Shown here one piece after another: positions 1 through 8,025 of a stretch of DNA of 56,167 nucleotides. The stretch lies in IMG/VR virus record IMGVR_UViG_3300035698_003823, positions 1 to 56,167 of that record; one strand, given 5' to 3'. This stretch comes from a virus. Under the pieces are notes generated by a model. That model saw only the letters and a program-made list of their open reading frames with translations, was not told the DNA's origin and did no database searches. The position numbers were made by a program, and so were the translations under genes. The first letter of the stretch is position 1. Every line of letters begins with the position of its first letter.

Positions 1-57
1 AGAAGTCCGGAAGTTCAGAAGTTCAGAAGTCCGGAAGTGTAGAAGTTCCGAAGGTCG
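1..57. repeat. Short direct-repeat array AGAAGT(T/C)C
   Basis: The octamer AGAAGTTC or AGAAGTCC recurs about five times, interleaved with GGAAGT. It contains TCCGGAAGT, a motif scattered through the whole window. The array is cut by the window edge, so its full length is unknown and no function can be assigned. Confidence 0.6.
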
Positions 58-239
58 TTACAATAGTACCTTACCCCTATACACCCCTTAACCCCCTACC
101 CTTAGTTGTTAAATTATATACGCACGAATTACACTCTCGGAATCCATATAAGTTTTTATTTAATATTTCTCATTATTATATGATTTATTCTAACGACAAA
201 CACTATCTACTTATAGACTATTTTATTAAAGGAGATCCA

Positions 240-848
240 ATGTATAAGTTACTCTCTAAGAAGTATACCATAACTGAGGAACAATGTCAACCTATTATTT
301 CCGATTATCTTTCCGGAATGCCAGTAAAGTCTATCTACGAGAAACATAATATTCATGGTCCAATTCTTTATTATATTCTGGAAGTTAAAGATATACCTAC
401 AAGAAATAAGATTGCACTAGGTAAAGTTAAGGATCATAAAAAATGTAAAACGTGTAAAGCAACTAAACCTCTAAATGAATTCAAGAAACATACACAAAAT
501 AAAGATGGATATGGTTGTCATTGTCTCGACTGTTACAGAATAAAAGATAATAGTACTTCTAAAAGAAACAGACGGAAGACTAGATTCGGAATTAATCATG
601 ATCAGTATACTCAAATGGTGAAAGATCAAAATAATAAATGTGAAATCTGTGGTAATGAAGAGCATGTTATGTGTAATGGAAGAAACTTTGAATCTAGATT
701 AAAAGACTTAAGTTTGGATCATGATCATACTTCTGGAAAGGTCCGAGGTTTATTATGTCATCATTGTAACGTTGCATTAGGATCTTTTCAAGATAATCCG
801 GAACGTTTAATGAGTGCTATTAAGTACTTAGAAAAATACCGAGAGTAA
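240..848 (+). CDS. Endonuclease VII-like HNH (His-Me finger) nuclease, probably homing
   Basis: A 202-residue protein. Its C-terminal half has the zinc-binding and catalytic signature of the recombination endonuclease VII family: CEICG, then LDHDHTSGKVRG, LLCHHCN and a closing helix. An earlier CKTCK...CHCLDC zinc knuckle suits DNA binding. ATG at 240 is preferred over the upstream in-frame ATG at 180 because AAAGGAG lies just before it. Stand-alone genes of this type are usually mobile homing endonucleases in large phages. The true T4 gp49 resolvase is shorter, so a homing role is more likely than a packaging role. Confidence 0.75.
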   Translation: MYKLLSKKYTITEEQCQPIISDYLSGMPVKSIYEKHNIHGPILYYILEVKDIPTRNKIALGKVKDHKKCKTCKATKPLNEFKKHTQNKDGYGCHCLDCYRIKDNSTSKRNRRKTRFGINHDQYTQMVKDQNNKCEICGNEEHVMCNGRNFESRLKDLSLDHDHTSGKVRGLLCHHCNVALGSFQDNPERLMSAIKYLEKYRE

Positions 849-897
849 TTTGCGCTTTTTACACATCCGGAACTCACCAAGTGATTATCCGGAATCC

Positions 898-1113
898 TTA
901 GTCTATATCATGTTCATACTTATGGCAATTATCACATAATACAATTATATCTTTTTGGTTATGAAATAGATATTCTCTTCCTATTATATCATATCTTTTA
1001 TGATGACATTGAACTATTCTGGATTTCTTATTACATTCTTCACAAGTATAATTTCTAATGTGTCTTATGTACTTACTAACGATTTTCCAATACTTAGTTC
1101 TTCCATTGTGAAT
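898..1113 (-). pseudogene. 5'-truncated HNH endonuclease relic
   Basis: The minus strand encodes about 70 residues ending in an HNH-type pattern: CEEC, then QCHHKRYD, then CDNCHKYEH. An in-frame stop lies just upstream and there is no ATG, GTG or TTG before the conserved part. Only the catalytic end of a homing endonuclease therefore remains. It sits beside the intact endonuclease at 240-848, which suggests repeated homing-element traffic here. Confidence 0.55.
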
Positions 1114-1180
1114 TTATCATCTACCATCACATCAATCATCTTTTTGGAGTGACTTTGTATTAGTTCCATTCCTACTCTAC

Positions 1181-1378
1181 TCATGACTTATCTCTATTCC
1201 AATAACCTTTCCTGAGTTTAACACCTTCTACATTGAGATCTAGACTTGCTCTTTTAACTGATGCCCAAGATCTATTCTCGTACTCTCCAATATTAGGTAC
1301 TGCTTCATCAATAGATTTTATGAGTCTTACTGCTTCTATCCGTAAATTTTCTAGTGTTTCTTTCTTCCATTTATTCAT
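1181..1378 (-). CDS. Small hypothetical protein
   Basis: A 65-residue charged protein starting MNKWKKETLENL. A GGAG ribosome site about ten bases upstream favours this ATG over an in-frame ATG 15 bases earlier. The N-terminal half looks helical, and no family is recognised. It is the last gene of the leftward early block. Confidence 0.6.
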   Translation of the reverse strand: MNKWKKETLENLRIEAVRLIKSIDEAVPNIGEYENRSWASVKRASLDLNVEGVKLRKGYWNRDKS

Positions 1379-1396
1379 AACTTTATTCTCCATTGG

Positions 1397-1669
1397 TTAT
1401 GTATTAAAATTATAACCTAAAAACCCGCCATGTTCCCATTCTGATGTAGTTTCATTATATCTTACATGAATGGGTCCAGGAGGTCCACCCCATCCTCCAT
1501 CAATCAACCATGTTCCGTTTTGATTCTCTTTAATGTCTAGGAACTCTCCAACTGTTCCCATCCATTTAATAGTCTCATCTGAACCTTCCCGCCATAAAAG
1601 AACAAATCCAAATTCTCCCCCGTCTTCCTTGAATAGATTTTCTCCTATTTGTTTCTTAATATTATCCAT
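1397..1669 (-). CDS. Hypothetical protein, Gly/Trp-rich C-terminal half
   Basis: A 90-residue protein. The start at MDNIKKQIG is chosen because AAAGGAG lies just upstream; a longer in-frame start has no such site. The middle has the pattern GGWGGPPGPIHVRYN and the end is EHGGFLGYNF, which suggests a small beta-rich domain. No function is recognised. Confidence 0.6.
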   Translation of the reverse strand: MDNIKKQIGENLFKEDGGEFGFVLLWREGSDETIKWMGTVGEFLDIKENQNGTWLIDGGWGGPPGPIHVRYNETTSEWEHGGFLGYNFNT

Positions 1670-1753
1670 AACTTCTCCTTTAGGGTCGTTTCTCTTGAAA
1701 TATTCGCAATTCAAGAATACCGAATATCTGGATATAAATTTTTGAGTATTTTT

Positions 1754-1969
1754 TTACGTTTCAAATCCGGTAAGTATGTCTTGTGCAACGAGATAAGGAC
1801 AGTTTGGTTTATGCTTGATGTCCATAAAACTGAAGTCATCGAATATACGTTCACCACAATACATGCATTCCCAATGATCTCTTTCATAATCTGAAGAGTT
1901 AAATTGGAAAGCAGTCTCCCATTCTTGTACTGTCTTCGCTAAGAGTATAACATCTTCTGTTTTAAACAT
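1754..1969 (-). CDS. Small zinc-finger-like protein
   Basis: A 71-residue protein with CMYCGERI followed by HKPNCPYL, a CxxC...HxxxC arrangement expected to bind one zinc ion. The N-terminal 30 residues look helical. Its start overlaps the end of the upstream gene by eight bases, indicating translational coupling. The role is unknown. Confidence 0.6.
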   Translation of the reverse strand: MFKTEDVILLAKTVQEWETAFQFNSSDYERDHWECMYCGERIFDDFSFMDIKHKPNCPYLVAQDILTGFET

Positions 1970-2165
1970 CCGGAAGTTCCCTGTCTGAATTCATCCACTT
2001 CCTACAAATAGTTTCATCACTCCACTGAAAGTCACAAGGGAAGGATGCATACCTAGTTTTGTCTTCCGGCATATTAGATATGTTTACTTTATCTTCTTTA
2101 CTCATTATAAACATAATGGGTCCTTCATGACTACTATAAAATTTGTCTCCTACCTTAACCATCAT
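1962..2165 (-). CDS. Small hypothetical protein
   Basis: A 67-residue protein starting MMVKVGDKFYSS, preceded by AAAGGGATAA. The opening 'VGDKFY' resembles small SH3-like beta barrels, but this is only suggestive. It overlaps the following zinc-finger gene. Confidence 0.6.
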   Translation of the reverse strand: MMVKVGDKFYSSHEGPIMFIMSKEDKVNISNMPEDKTRYASFPCDFQWSDETICRKWMNSDRELPDV

Positions 2166-2277
2166 AATTATCCCTTTCTAAAATATCCTGAGTATTCCAT
2201 TTTTTGGTTTAAATATTGTTTTTCCTAATATCTATAAGTCTAGTCTTTAATTTGTTTACTTCGTCTATTGCATTTGA

Positions 2278-2421
2278 TTACCCATCAAATATCCGATATA
2301 ACTGGAAGGATAGGTCATGAGAGTGATCTGCCCCTGCATGAACTCTCATCTCATCATCTACTAATACAGACATGTGAATCTTTACGTCTTCGTAGAACTT
2401 CTTATAATCCTGACACTTCAT
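2278..2421 (-). CDS. Small hypothetical protein (47 aa)
   Basis: A 47-residue reading frame starting MKCQDYKKFYED, with AGGAG seven bases upstream and no internal stop. Codon use matches its neighbours. No family is recognised. Confidence 0.55.
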   Translation of the reverse strand: MKCQDYKKFYEDVKIHMSVLVDDEMRVHAGADHSHDLSFQLYRIFDG

Positions 2422-2473
2422 AATTTCTCCTACATTATATTGAGTTACTATATTACTTCACTTTCTTCCATCG

Positions 2474-2590
2474 TCACAATATATCTGATTGTTCATATCC
2501 GAGTTTTGCCATTTCAATTTCATGTTTTCTTTCTCTTTCACCATTATAAATGTAATATGCTATAATTAAAAACACTATTATTATTCCCAT
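2474..2590 (-). CDS. Tiny single-pass membrane protein (38 aa)
   Basis: A 38-residue frame starting MGIIIVFLIIAYYI with a strong AAGGAGG site. One N-terminal membrane segment is followed by a charged tail ending in AKLGYEQSDIL. A similar 'MAKxGYxQ' stretch occurs in the membrane protein at 3378-3605, so the two may be paralogues. The role is unknown. Confidence 0.6.
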   Translation of the reverse strand: MGIIIVFLIIAYYIYNGERERKHEIEMAKLGYEQSDIL

Positions 2591-2703
2591 GTTATTGATC
2601 CTCCTTAATTTCTATAGCAAATACATAAGTACAATTATCACTTATTTGATGGATAGTACCACAAAACATATATAGTTTTCCATCTCATTTACTCCAGGTC
2701 TAA

Positions 2704-3006
2704 TTATTTTTCCAATGATTTATTAAATCTTTTTATTTTATCTTCCATCCCCTCCTTGACACCTTCGTACTCTTCTGGAACTTCTGGACATTCCATCCAG
2801 TGAGTAGGAGGATGCTTTTCGAAAGAAGCAATGGAATCCCAACGGCAAGTATTTCCACTTAATGATATATGATTAAAACATATAGTTCCATTAAGTACAT
2901 ACCTAAGATTATTATCTATCATTGAAATATTAATATAGGGTGGCCAGTATACTAATACTTTCAATCCTTTAGGAGGCAATTCATCCTTAACACTGATCCA
3001 CTTCAT
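2704..3006 (-). CDS. DUF551-like protein
   Basis: A 100-residue protein with the layout of the phage DUF551 family: an N-terminal WISVKDELPP, a central V.LVYWPP strand and a late THWMECPEVP. DUF551 proteins are common in phages and have no established activity. The start ATG is five bases before the end of the upstream gene's region, consistent with an operon. Confidence 0.7.
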   Translation of the reverse strand: MKWISVKDELPPKGLKVLVYWPPYINISMIDNNLRYVLNGTICFNHISLSGNTCRWDSIASFEKHPPTHWMECPEVPEEYEGVKEGMEDKIKRFNKSLEK

Positions 3007-3008
3007 AC

Positions 3009-3194
3009 TTAATCTTTCTCCAGAACTATACTAAAGTATCCTATATCACTCCTAATACACGATGAAGATCCACTCGATATATTCTGCCAATGTGCAATAT
3101 GAGTATTAGGAACTACCTTCCACTCTTCTTCTAAAAAAGAATTAACTTCATTTTGAAAATCCGAAGGATAAGACCTTATAATTATTTTCTGCAT
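3009..3194 (-). CDS. Small hypothetical protein, DUF1737-like pattern
   Basis: A 61-residue protein with the pattern FLEEEWKVVPNT...YFSIVLEK. This resembles the short DUF1737 fold (helix, 'GW.vv', then a strand), but the match is by eye only. It lies two bases upstream of the DUF551-like gene in the same direction. Confidence 0.55.
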   Translation of the reverse strand: MQKIIIRSYPSDFQNEVNSFLEEEWKVVPNTHIAHWQNISSGSSSCIRSDIGYFSIVLEKD

Positions 3195-3216
3195 TAGATA
3201 CTCCTTGTTATAAAAT

Positions 3217-3366
3217 TTATATTAAAAAAACACCATGGGTAAGGAAGTCATCAAAGAGCAATAAACCAGAATAAAAACTCTTCTCATCCCAACCCATTAA
3301 CGGGCGTGTCAACCGGACAATAGATGCTGTCAACATAACAATTCTGTATAAGTTACCATACTTCAC
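3217..3366 (-). CDS. Possible small protein with uncertain start
   Basis: An open frame on the minus strand ends in GLLLFDDFLTHGVFLI. It can start at GTG 3366 or ATG 3336; neither has a clear ribosome site. The composition looks protein-like, and it fills an otherwise empty gap. Treat as tentative. Confidence 0.35.
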   Translation of the reverse strand: MKYGNLYRIVMLTASIVRLTRPLMGWDEKSFYSGLLLFDDFLTHGVFLI

Positions 3367-3377
3367 TTCGTAGTTTG

Positions 3378-3605
3378 TCAGTCTACTATTCCGTAACCAA
3401 CGGACAGGGACTCTTTATTCTTGACCCAAATAATTACAGCGTCACCACCATCTGCTTTAACCAACTTTTGTGAATACCCATGTTTTGCCATATCTATTTT
3501 TGTCTTCTTTTTTATAGAATAACATACAACAACACTAAAACTTAAAAGAACGAAAACAGTAATTAAAAATCCATAAAGTTTATCAGTTTCATTAAACACA
3601 CACAT
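3378..3605 (-). CDS. Small membrane protein
   Basis: A 75-residue protein with one strong hydrophobic segment (residues about 11-31), a KKKTK stop-transfer stretch and a soluble C-terminus containing MAKHGYSQ. It is likely anchored in the inner membrane with its tail in the cytoplasm. The role is unknown. Confidence 0.6.
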   Translation of the reverse strand: MCVFNETDKLYGFLITVFVLLSFSVVVCYSIKKKTKIDMAKHGYSQKLVKADGGDAVIIWVKNKESLSVGYGIVD

Positions 3606-3606
3606 A

Positions 3607-4131
3607 TCAATCTTCTCCCGATATTACTTTGTTCTCAATTTGAAATAGATCTGCGCAACTCCCTACAATCCACCTGAATTCTTCTTTAGAGATATCATTC
3701 TTATTTTCTACACCAATTGAACCATTCAAAATGTTACCGCGCCCGGAACCGGAATAGATGATCATACTAACAAACACAGTATTACGTAATTTACTTGTCT
3801 CAGATAACATATACTTATGGTGTTCCTGATCACCTCTAATACTATAGATGTTTCCAACAGAATGATCATTTTCTAAAAACAAAAATTTATATTCATTTTT
3901 ACTAAACCACTTATTGATTTCTCCAGTTAATCCAGAATTATTACGTCCTAATACAATATCTTCTATTGTACTTTTAAAATTATAGTTATTATGACATGAT
4001 ATATTTATAAAGTTTCGAATAGAATCTATTATCATATTATCTTCTATAAGTACATATATAAAATCTGAGATACTACACTCTTTAGAAAAATTTCTAATGT
4101 TTGAATCTGTACTTTTTTTAGAATCACACAT
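3607..4131 (-). CDS. Hypothetical protein (174 aa)
   Basis: A 174-residue soluble protein with no recognised motif. Its end lies one base before the next gene's start, so it belongs to the same leftward operon. Alternating hydrophobic stretches suggest a mixed alpha/beta domain. Confidence 0.6.
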   Translation of the reverse strand: MCDSKKSTDSNIRNFSKECSISDFIYVLIEDNMIIDSIRNFINISCHNNYNFKSTIEDIVLGRNNSGLTGEINKWFSKNEYKFLFLENDHSVGNIYSIRGDQEHHKYMLSETSKLRNTVFVSMIIYSGSGRGNILNGSIGVENKNDISKEEFRWIVGSCADLFQIENKVISGED

Positions 4132-4145
4132 TCATTTACCTTTAC

Positions 4146-4349
4146 TTAACAACTAATTATTCCAATATAAATATCACAAGAAAACCAAACTAGAACAGCA
4201 ACGATAACTGACATAACAAAGTATTCAAGAATATAATTTTCTTCATCACTACAAACTTCCACATCTATACTTCCTTTGCCAGAAATCAAGATTGCAATCC
4301 GAATAAAAAACACTCCAATGTTCACAAGTACAGTACAGACGCTTCTCAT
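4146..4349 (-). CDS. Small two-segment membrane protein
   Basis: A 67-residue protein with two hydrophobic segments (about residues 4-22 and 43-64) separated by an acidic loop. The topology resembles a helical hairpin. The function is unknown. Confidence 0.6.
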   Translation of the reverse strand: MRSVCTVLVNIGVFFIRIAILISGKGSIDVEVCSDEENYILEYFVMSVIVAVLVWFSCDIYIGIISC

Positions 4350-4412
4350 CTTTTAGATTCCTTTATAATAAACAAGAATCCCTAAAGATATTTCCCTCAG
4401 TTCCCCAACTGA

Positions 4413-4643
4413 TTATACTTTTAGATTAAGAATTTCATCCCATGCATTATCATTCTGCCCCAGACCAATTTTAACATAACGCTCTCTGAATTCTATAATC
4501 TCTTTATGTATAAGTTTTTTAGATATCAATCCAAGTTCATCCCAATTAGAAATTAGACAATCACAGACATCTCTAACAGCATAAGTCTTTCGTCCTAGAG
4601 CATAACGAAAAGCGTAGATCATAATGTATCCTGGAAGTTTCAT
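4413..4643 (-). CDS. Conserved-looking phage hypothetical protein
   Basis: A 76-residue protein starting MKLPGYIMIYAFRYALGRKTYAV, followed by WDELG...HKEI. This recalls a small family seen in many phage early regions, usually of unknown function. The assignment is from memory of the pattern. The start is supported by its position in the operon. Confidence 0.65.
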   Translation of the reverse strand: MKLPGYIMIYAFRYALGRKTYAVRDVCDCLISNWDELGLISKKLIHKEIIEFRERYVKIGLGQNDNAWDEILNLKV

Positions 4644-4647
4644 AGAT

Positions 4648-4815
4648 CTAACCCTTCTTAATCACAATGTAAGTGTTAGTAAGATCAGTCTTTTGGTTCA
4701 CGTTCCTAACATCAGCGATGTGAACTGCCATTTCTTTATCGAAGTCTCCACCAATAACAACATTAGAAATAGAATCGTTATTGATAATTTGCTGAACTAC
4801 ATTATATTTCTTCAT
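4648..4815 (-). CDS. Small hypothetical protein (55 aa)
   Basis: A 55-residue frame starting MKKYNVVQQIIN, preceded by TTGGAGAATAAA. It has the look of a small beta-rich domain (NVVIGG, TYIVIKKG). It fills the gap between two clear genes in the same direction and overlaps neither. Confidence 0.55.
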   Translation of the reverse strand: MKKYNVVQQIINNDSISNVVIGGDFDKEMAVHIADVRNVNQKTDLTNTYIVIKKG

Positions 4816-4834
4816 TTTATTCTCCAAATAAGTT

Positions 4835-5017
4835 TTATTTTACTGAGGCAAGGATCACAAGCATTTGACTTTCTTCAACAATCACTTCTTCATCTTCACC
4901 ATCTTCAGACCTGTTAATTTCTTTCTGGATAAAGTTAAGTGCATTTTCACCGAAGCACTTTGCAATTTTCTTGTAAGTTCCAAGAGTCGAAGGTTCACCT
5001 GTAGAAATGTAATTCAT
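4835..5017 (-). CDS. Small acidic protein
   Basis: A 60-residue protein with an N-terminal helix containing FGENALNFIQKEI and an acidic middle (EDGEDEEV). No family is recognised. It begins two bases after the upstream gene ends. Confidence 0.55.
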   Translation of the reverse strand: MNYISTGEPSTLGTYKKIAKCFGENALNFIQKEINRSEDGEDEEVIVEESQMLVILASVK

Positions 5018-5019
5018 AA

Positions 5020-5253
5020 TTAACCCTCCATCCCATCAACAGGACCATCGTAAATAACCGTATCTGTTCCCCTACCTTGCCACTTACCCAGACAAACCCG
5101 CGCCATGTCCTTACCAGATTCTTTATCATGGTATAGAGTAGTATTGACACAACCATTCCAAGAAGCGCAAGTGGAAGTAAGTCCGGAATTCTTGCTACCA
5201 CAACGAGTTGTTTCCCCCCGGTTCCCTTGTGTTACTGCGTAAAAATGCGCCAT
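5020..5253 (-). CDS. Conserved phage hypothetical protein (MAHFYAV family)
   Basis: A 77-residue protein starting MAHFYAVTQGNRGETTRCG, with ASWNGCVNTTLYH and VIYDGPVDG. This matches a small beta-rich protein I recognise from many unrelated tailed phages, with no assigned function. AGGAGAAATG precedes the start. Confidence 0.7.
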   Translation of the reverse strand: MAHFYAVTQGNRGETTRCGSKNSGLTSTCASWNGCVNTTLYHDKESGKDMARVCLGKWQGRGTDTVIYDGPVDGMEG

Positions 5254-5293
5254 TTCATTTCTCCTAAAATAATTTTCAAAATGTTACAAAGAT

Positions 5294-5572
5294 TTATTTA
5301 CGGTCAGACAACCACTCTCTTACTTTTTCCTCAGTTCTCCAAGAGTTCATCGGGATGTTGTTGTAGATGAACTTAACGATCTCAGGGATTGCTCTAAGAT
5401 TTTGCTCATCTGCTTTGGAAATAGCATCAACAAGATCATTGCAGAGTACAGCATTAAGGAAACTACCAGTAGGGATACGATCATTGATATACCTTTCTAA
5501 AGCACCAACTGTATGTTCAGGAACTCCCATTTGAATTGCCTTGTCAATCTTTTCTTGATCCATCAACTTCAT
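5294..5572 (-). CDS. Conserved phage hypothetical protein
   Basis: A 92-residue protein. ATG at 5572 is chosen because GAGG lies upstream; a TTG-initiated extension of five residues is less likely. The pattern GVPEHTVGALERYINDRIP...NDLVDAISKAD...VREWL recalls a helical phage protein family usually annotated as hypothetical. The role is unknown. Confidence 0.65.
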   Translation of the reverse strand: MKLMDQEKIDKAIQMGVPEHTVGALERYINDRIPTGSFLNAVLCNDLVDAISKADEQNLRAIPEIVKFIYNNIPMNSWRTEEKVREWLSDRK

Positions 5573-5587
5573 TTTATTAATCCTCAA

Positions 5588-5782
5588 TTATGCCCTAGTG
5601 TATGCGAAAGGAATATCAAACCAAAGATTCCCAGTAATGTGACAGATAAAAGTTGTGACATTGCACCTATACTTATAATCATGTAGAATATTTTCAGTTA
5701 TCTCGTTGACAGGAACATATAGGTCGGATTCATAATTATCATATTCCACACCTGCTTTTAAAAACTTTTGAAAGATACTCAT
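5588..5782 (-). CDS. Small hypothetical protein
   Basis: A 64-residue protein starting MSIFQKFLKAGVEYD, with AGGAGAAG before the ATG. The composition is aromatic-rich. No family is recognised. Confidence 0.55.
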   Translation of the reverse strand: MSIFQKFLKAGVEYDNYESDLYVPVNEITENILHDYKYRCNVTTFICHITGNLWFDIPFAYTRA

Positions 5783-5792
5783 CAAACTTCTC

Positions 5793-6005
5793 CTAGTTAA
5801 GTTCTGAATTTAAATAAGTAAGTCTTAGTGAAAGGTTATTCATCTCTTCACGTTCATCAACACTCAATATATCATCACCATAAGAACTTACAGCATCAGT
5901 ATAATCTCCTAAACGATTCCAAACATTTTTACGATCATCTTCCATACGAATACGATCAATCTGTTCCTTAGTCTTCTGAAGCGGGATATACTCAATCTTT
6001 GCCAT
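5793..6005 (-). CDS. Small helical hypothetical protein
   Basis: A 70-residue charged protein starting MAKIEYIPLQKTK, with AGGAGTAAGAA upstream. It is the first gene after the sigma70-like promoter at 6051-6079, so it heads an early transcript. Confidence 0.65.
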   Translation of the reverse strand: MAKIEYIPLQKTKEQIDRIRMEDDRKNVWNRLGDYTDAVSSYGDDILSVDEREEMNNLSLRLTYLNSELN

Positions 6006-6050
6006 TTCTTACTCCTGTCTTCAAGTCTCTGTCTCAATCTTTATATACAT

Positions 6051-6079
6051 ATTATACCATAAAACAGGGCGGGAGTCAA
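6051..6079 (-). promoter_or_regulatory. Sigma70-like early promoter
   Basis: On the minus strand TTGACT and TATAAT are 17 bases apart. The early transcript then reads ATATAAAGATTGAGACAGAG, shared with the promoters at 13164, 32767 and 51529. AATAAGAATT lies just upstream of the -35 box. It should drive the leftward genes from 6005. Confidence 0.85.
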
Positions 6080-6126
6080 TAGAGAAAATAAGAATTCTTT
6101 AAAGAAAGTTAAATATATTTATTGTT

Positions 6127-6169
6127 ATAACTAGTTATATTGTATGGGTTTACAACTAATAGTTGTAAA
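6127..6169. promoter_or_regulatory. Pair of palindromes, possible operator
   Basis: ATAACTAGTTAT (6127-6138) is a perfect palindrome. TTTACAACT and AGTTGTAAA (6149-6169) form an inverted repeat around AAT. They lie 50-90 bases upstream of the early promoter and downstream of the winged-helix gene, so they could be its binding sites. No T-run follows, so a terminator is unlikely. Confidence 0.4.
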
Positions 6170-6193
6170 TCAAGGTGGGGAAGTAACTTGTGA

Positions 6194-6652
6194 CTATTTA
6201 TTAAATAAAGTATCCAGGGTATCTCTTTTTATTAATACACTTCCATCCAGGACCTTATGCAGTGTTTTAACGTCTATAACGACCTGTAGTGGACTCTCTG
6301 CATTTATAATATAGTCACTGGTAGATGTATCTATGTTCAAACCTCTAAGCATTTTAATAGTATCATATGATTGTTTTTTCTTATTTTGAACATCTATCTG
6401 ATTTTCAATTTCGAAATTTTTCTGTTCTTCTGTTATGATTGAAAATGTATGCGGTTCACGAAAGGATCTATTAGTTGATTTTTGAATGTACTTCATTATA
6501 TGTAACTTATTAACTGAGTAATAAGCAGATGATCGTGAAATTCCAATAGATGTATTCAGAGATTCAACTATTTCAGGTATACTTACATTAGAGACATTAT
6601 TCTCTCTAAACCAATCTAAAATAATATTATCATTCTTTGTTAGTTTATTCAT
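6194..6652 (-). CDS. Winged-helix-like putative regulator
   Basis: A 152-residue protein whose first 70 residues read as a winged helix: ILDWFRENNVSNVSIPEI, then SRSSAYYSVNKLHIMKYI and a FSIITEE wing. The C-terminal half contains a coiled, Lys-rich linker. It may bind the palindromes just downstream; this is inference. It could also be a phage DNA-replication accessory factor. Confidence 0.55.
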   Translation of the reverse strand: MNKLTKNDNIILDWFRENNVSNVSIPEIVESLNTSIGISRSSAYYSVNKLHIMKYIQKSTNRSFREPHTFSIITEEQKNFEIENQIDVQNKKKQSYDTIKMLRGLNIDTSTSDYIINAESPLQVVIDVKTLHKVLDGSVLIKRDTLDTLFNK

Positions 6653-6854
6653 TTATATATCTCATTGTATTTATTGCTGTAAGAATGAATGATTCAGCAT
6701 GATCCAACTTTTCAAATTCATGTCCATTCATGTGTCTGTACTCTTCAGATGATTTAGATGTACAAACAATAACATATTTTTCCACAGATTCTTTTTGAAA
6801 AACTGGAAAAACGTATATACCTTTTGGATAATTATCACTTCTGTATTTTTTCAT
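6645..6854 (-). CDS. Small hypothetical protein
   Basis: A 69-residue protein starting MKKYRSDNYPKGIYVFP, with AAAGGGA upstream; a longer in-frame start lacks a site. The alternating strand pattern suggests a small alpha/beta fold. It overlaps the winged-helix gene by eight bases. Confidence 0.55.
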   Translation of the reverse strand: MKKYRSDNYPKGIYVFPVFQKESVEKYVIVCTSKSSEEYRHMNGHEFEKLDHAESFILTAINTMRYINE

Positions 6855-6864
6855 CTGATTCCCT

Positions 6865-6942
6865 TTAGAGAAGAGGGAATAGAATACTACACCCACTTAG
6901 AAATATAACTGAAAGTAAAAGAACAAAAACAACATACCTCAT
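6865..6942 (-). CDS. Tiny lipoprotein (25 aa)
   Basis: A 25-residue frame with AAGGAG upstream. It consists of a signal peptide, a lipobox-like FLSGC (Cys at residue 18) and seven further residues. After lipid modification almost nothing but the anchor would remain, as in lysis-type or immunity peptides. The length makes it tentative, but site and motif agree. Confidence 0.55.
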   Translation of the reverse strand: MRYVVFVLLLSVIFLSGCSILFPLL

Positions 6943-6953
6943 ATGACTCTCCT

Positions 6954-7181
6954 TTATTTAGTTACATGACTACTATTATATCCCATTTTATATGCACTTA
7001 GTATCATTTCCATAATTGTTTGTTTGTCAGGAACTTTATACTCTTCTTCAACCTTAACAAGGTCCCGGCATTCTGAATTTCTTTTTATCATACGTCCACA
7101 AACAAAACAAGTACTTCTTATACCAATACCAACTAACAAATTATGATTAAACTTTTTACAACCGCAATTAGAACATTCCAT
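6954..7181 (-). CDS. Zinc-ribbon protein
   Basis: A 75-residue protein opening with CSNCGCKKF and then CFVCGRMIK, a two-knuckle zinc ribbon. A helical tail follows. Such proteins bind nucleic acid or host proteins; the partner is unknown. Confidence 0.6.
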   Translation of the reverse strand: MECSNCGCKKFNHNLLVGIGIRSTCFVCGRMIKRNSECRDLVKVEEEYKVPDKQTIMEMILSAYKMGYNSSHVTK

Positions 7182-7202
7182 ATAATTCTCACTGTATAAG
7201 AT

Positions 7203-7442
7203 TTACAATGCCTCTACTTCAACCATCAGTGCCAGGACTTCCTTTGGAGACATCCAACCTCTAACCATTTCATCCTCATCTTTAATACTAACACATTCAT
7301 CATTTTTAAATACACAACACTCAGCAGATCTTTCATCACTGTAATTCATTTCTGCAAACTGTACAGAGACTCTAAACCCATTGTTGAATAGCATCGAAAA
7401 TCCAGTATTCATATCATCATCAAACGCTTCAAATGTTTTCAT
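7203..7442 (-). CDS. Conserved-looking phage hypothetical protein
   Basis: A 79-residue protein starting MKTFEAFDDDMNTGFSMLF, with TGGGAGA upstream. 'NGFRVSVQF' and 'RGWMSPKEVLALM' give a compact alpha/beta profile resembling a small phage protein family of unknown role. A start seven codons earlier has no ribosome site. Confidence 0.6.
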   Translation of the reverse strand: MKTFEAFDDDMNTGFSMLFNNGFRVSVQFAEMNYSDERSAECCVFKNDECVSIKDEDEMVRGWMSPKEVLALMVEVEAL

Positions 7443-7678
7443 TTTCCATTTCTCCCAACCCACATATTACCAGGAATACATTCATTATAATTTTCATCTT
7501 GTTTGATATTTTTCATATCAGATTCTATTGAGTTTACCCTACACTTCAACACTTCGGTATATTTAATAAGTTCTATCATACTGTCAGTATATTCTTTGAT
7601 ATTTTTTTGCATAAGAGTTATATCATTTTCATTATTCATGATTTGAAGTTTGGACATCTTACACATATGAATACTCAT
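7439..7678 (-). CDS. Coiled-coil hypothetical protein
   Basis: A 79-residue, largely helical protein with heptad-like spacing of Leu, Ile and Met. The ATG overlaps the stop of the SWIM gene (TAATG), indicating coupling. Starts at residues 5, 8 or 14 are also possible. Confidence 0.5.
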   Translation of the reverse strand: MSIHMCKMSKLQIMNNENDITLMQKNIKEYTDSMIELIKYTEVLKCRVNSIESDMKNIKQDENYNECIPGNMWVGRNGK

Positions 7679-8025
7679 TATTTATCCTTCAATTGATCAA
7701 TATGTTTACAAGATTTCCGAAACATAAAACCTTTGCAAGTACAAGAAAAATCACCACTCGCGTCTCTAGTTACAGTGTAAAATGATTTAGTATTAGAAGA
7801 CTCAACCTTCCAAGACTTGGCATTTTGGTTAGTCTTCTTGTTGTATGCACTATCTTTTAGTCGTTCATCCCAGACTTTCCTGAACTCTTCCCAAAGACTG
7901 TACGGTGCTTGTGGAAGAACACCACATATCTTTCTAACACCATCTTTGTTAACACAAGAACAGAATGGATTATAAGCACTTGTTACATTTACACGGTATG
8001 AATTTCCGGATACTGTAATATTCAT
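7678..8025 (-). CDS. SWIM zinc-finger protein
   Basis: A 115-residue protein ending in CTCKGFMFRKSCKHI, the CxC...CxH signature of SWIM zinc fingers. In cells and viruses SWIM domains are found in recombination partners (for example Shu-type complexes) and in DNA-binding proteins. It overlaps the RadA-like gene by four bases, which makes a recombination partnership plausible but unproven. Confidence 0.7.
   Translation of the reverse strand: MNITVSGNSYRVNVTSAYNPFCSCVNKDGVRKICGVLPQAPYSLWEEFRKVWDERLKDSAYNKKTNQNAKSWKVESSNTKSFYTVTRDASGDFSCTCKGFMFRKSCKHIDQLKDK

Noticed and set aside
1-57. CRISPR array
   Set aside because: Repeats are only 8-16 bases with no regular spacers; no cas genes are in the window.
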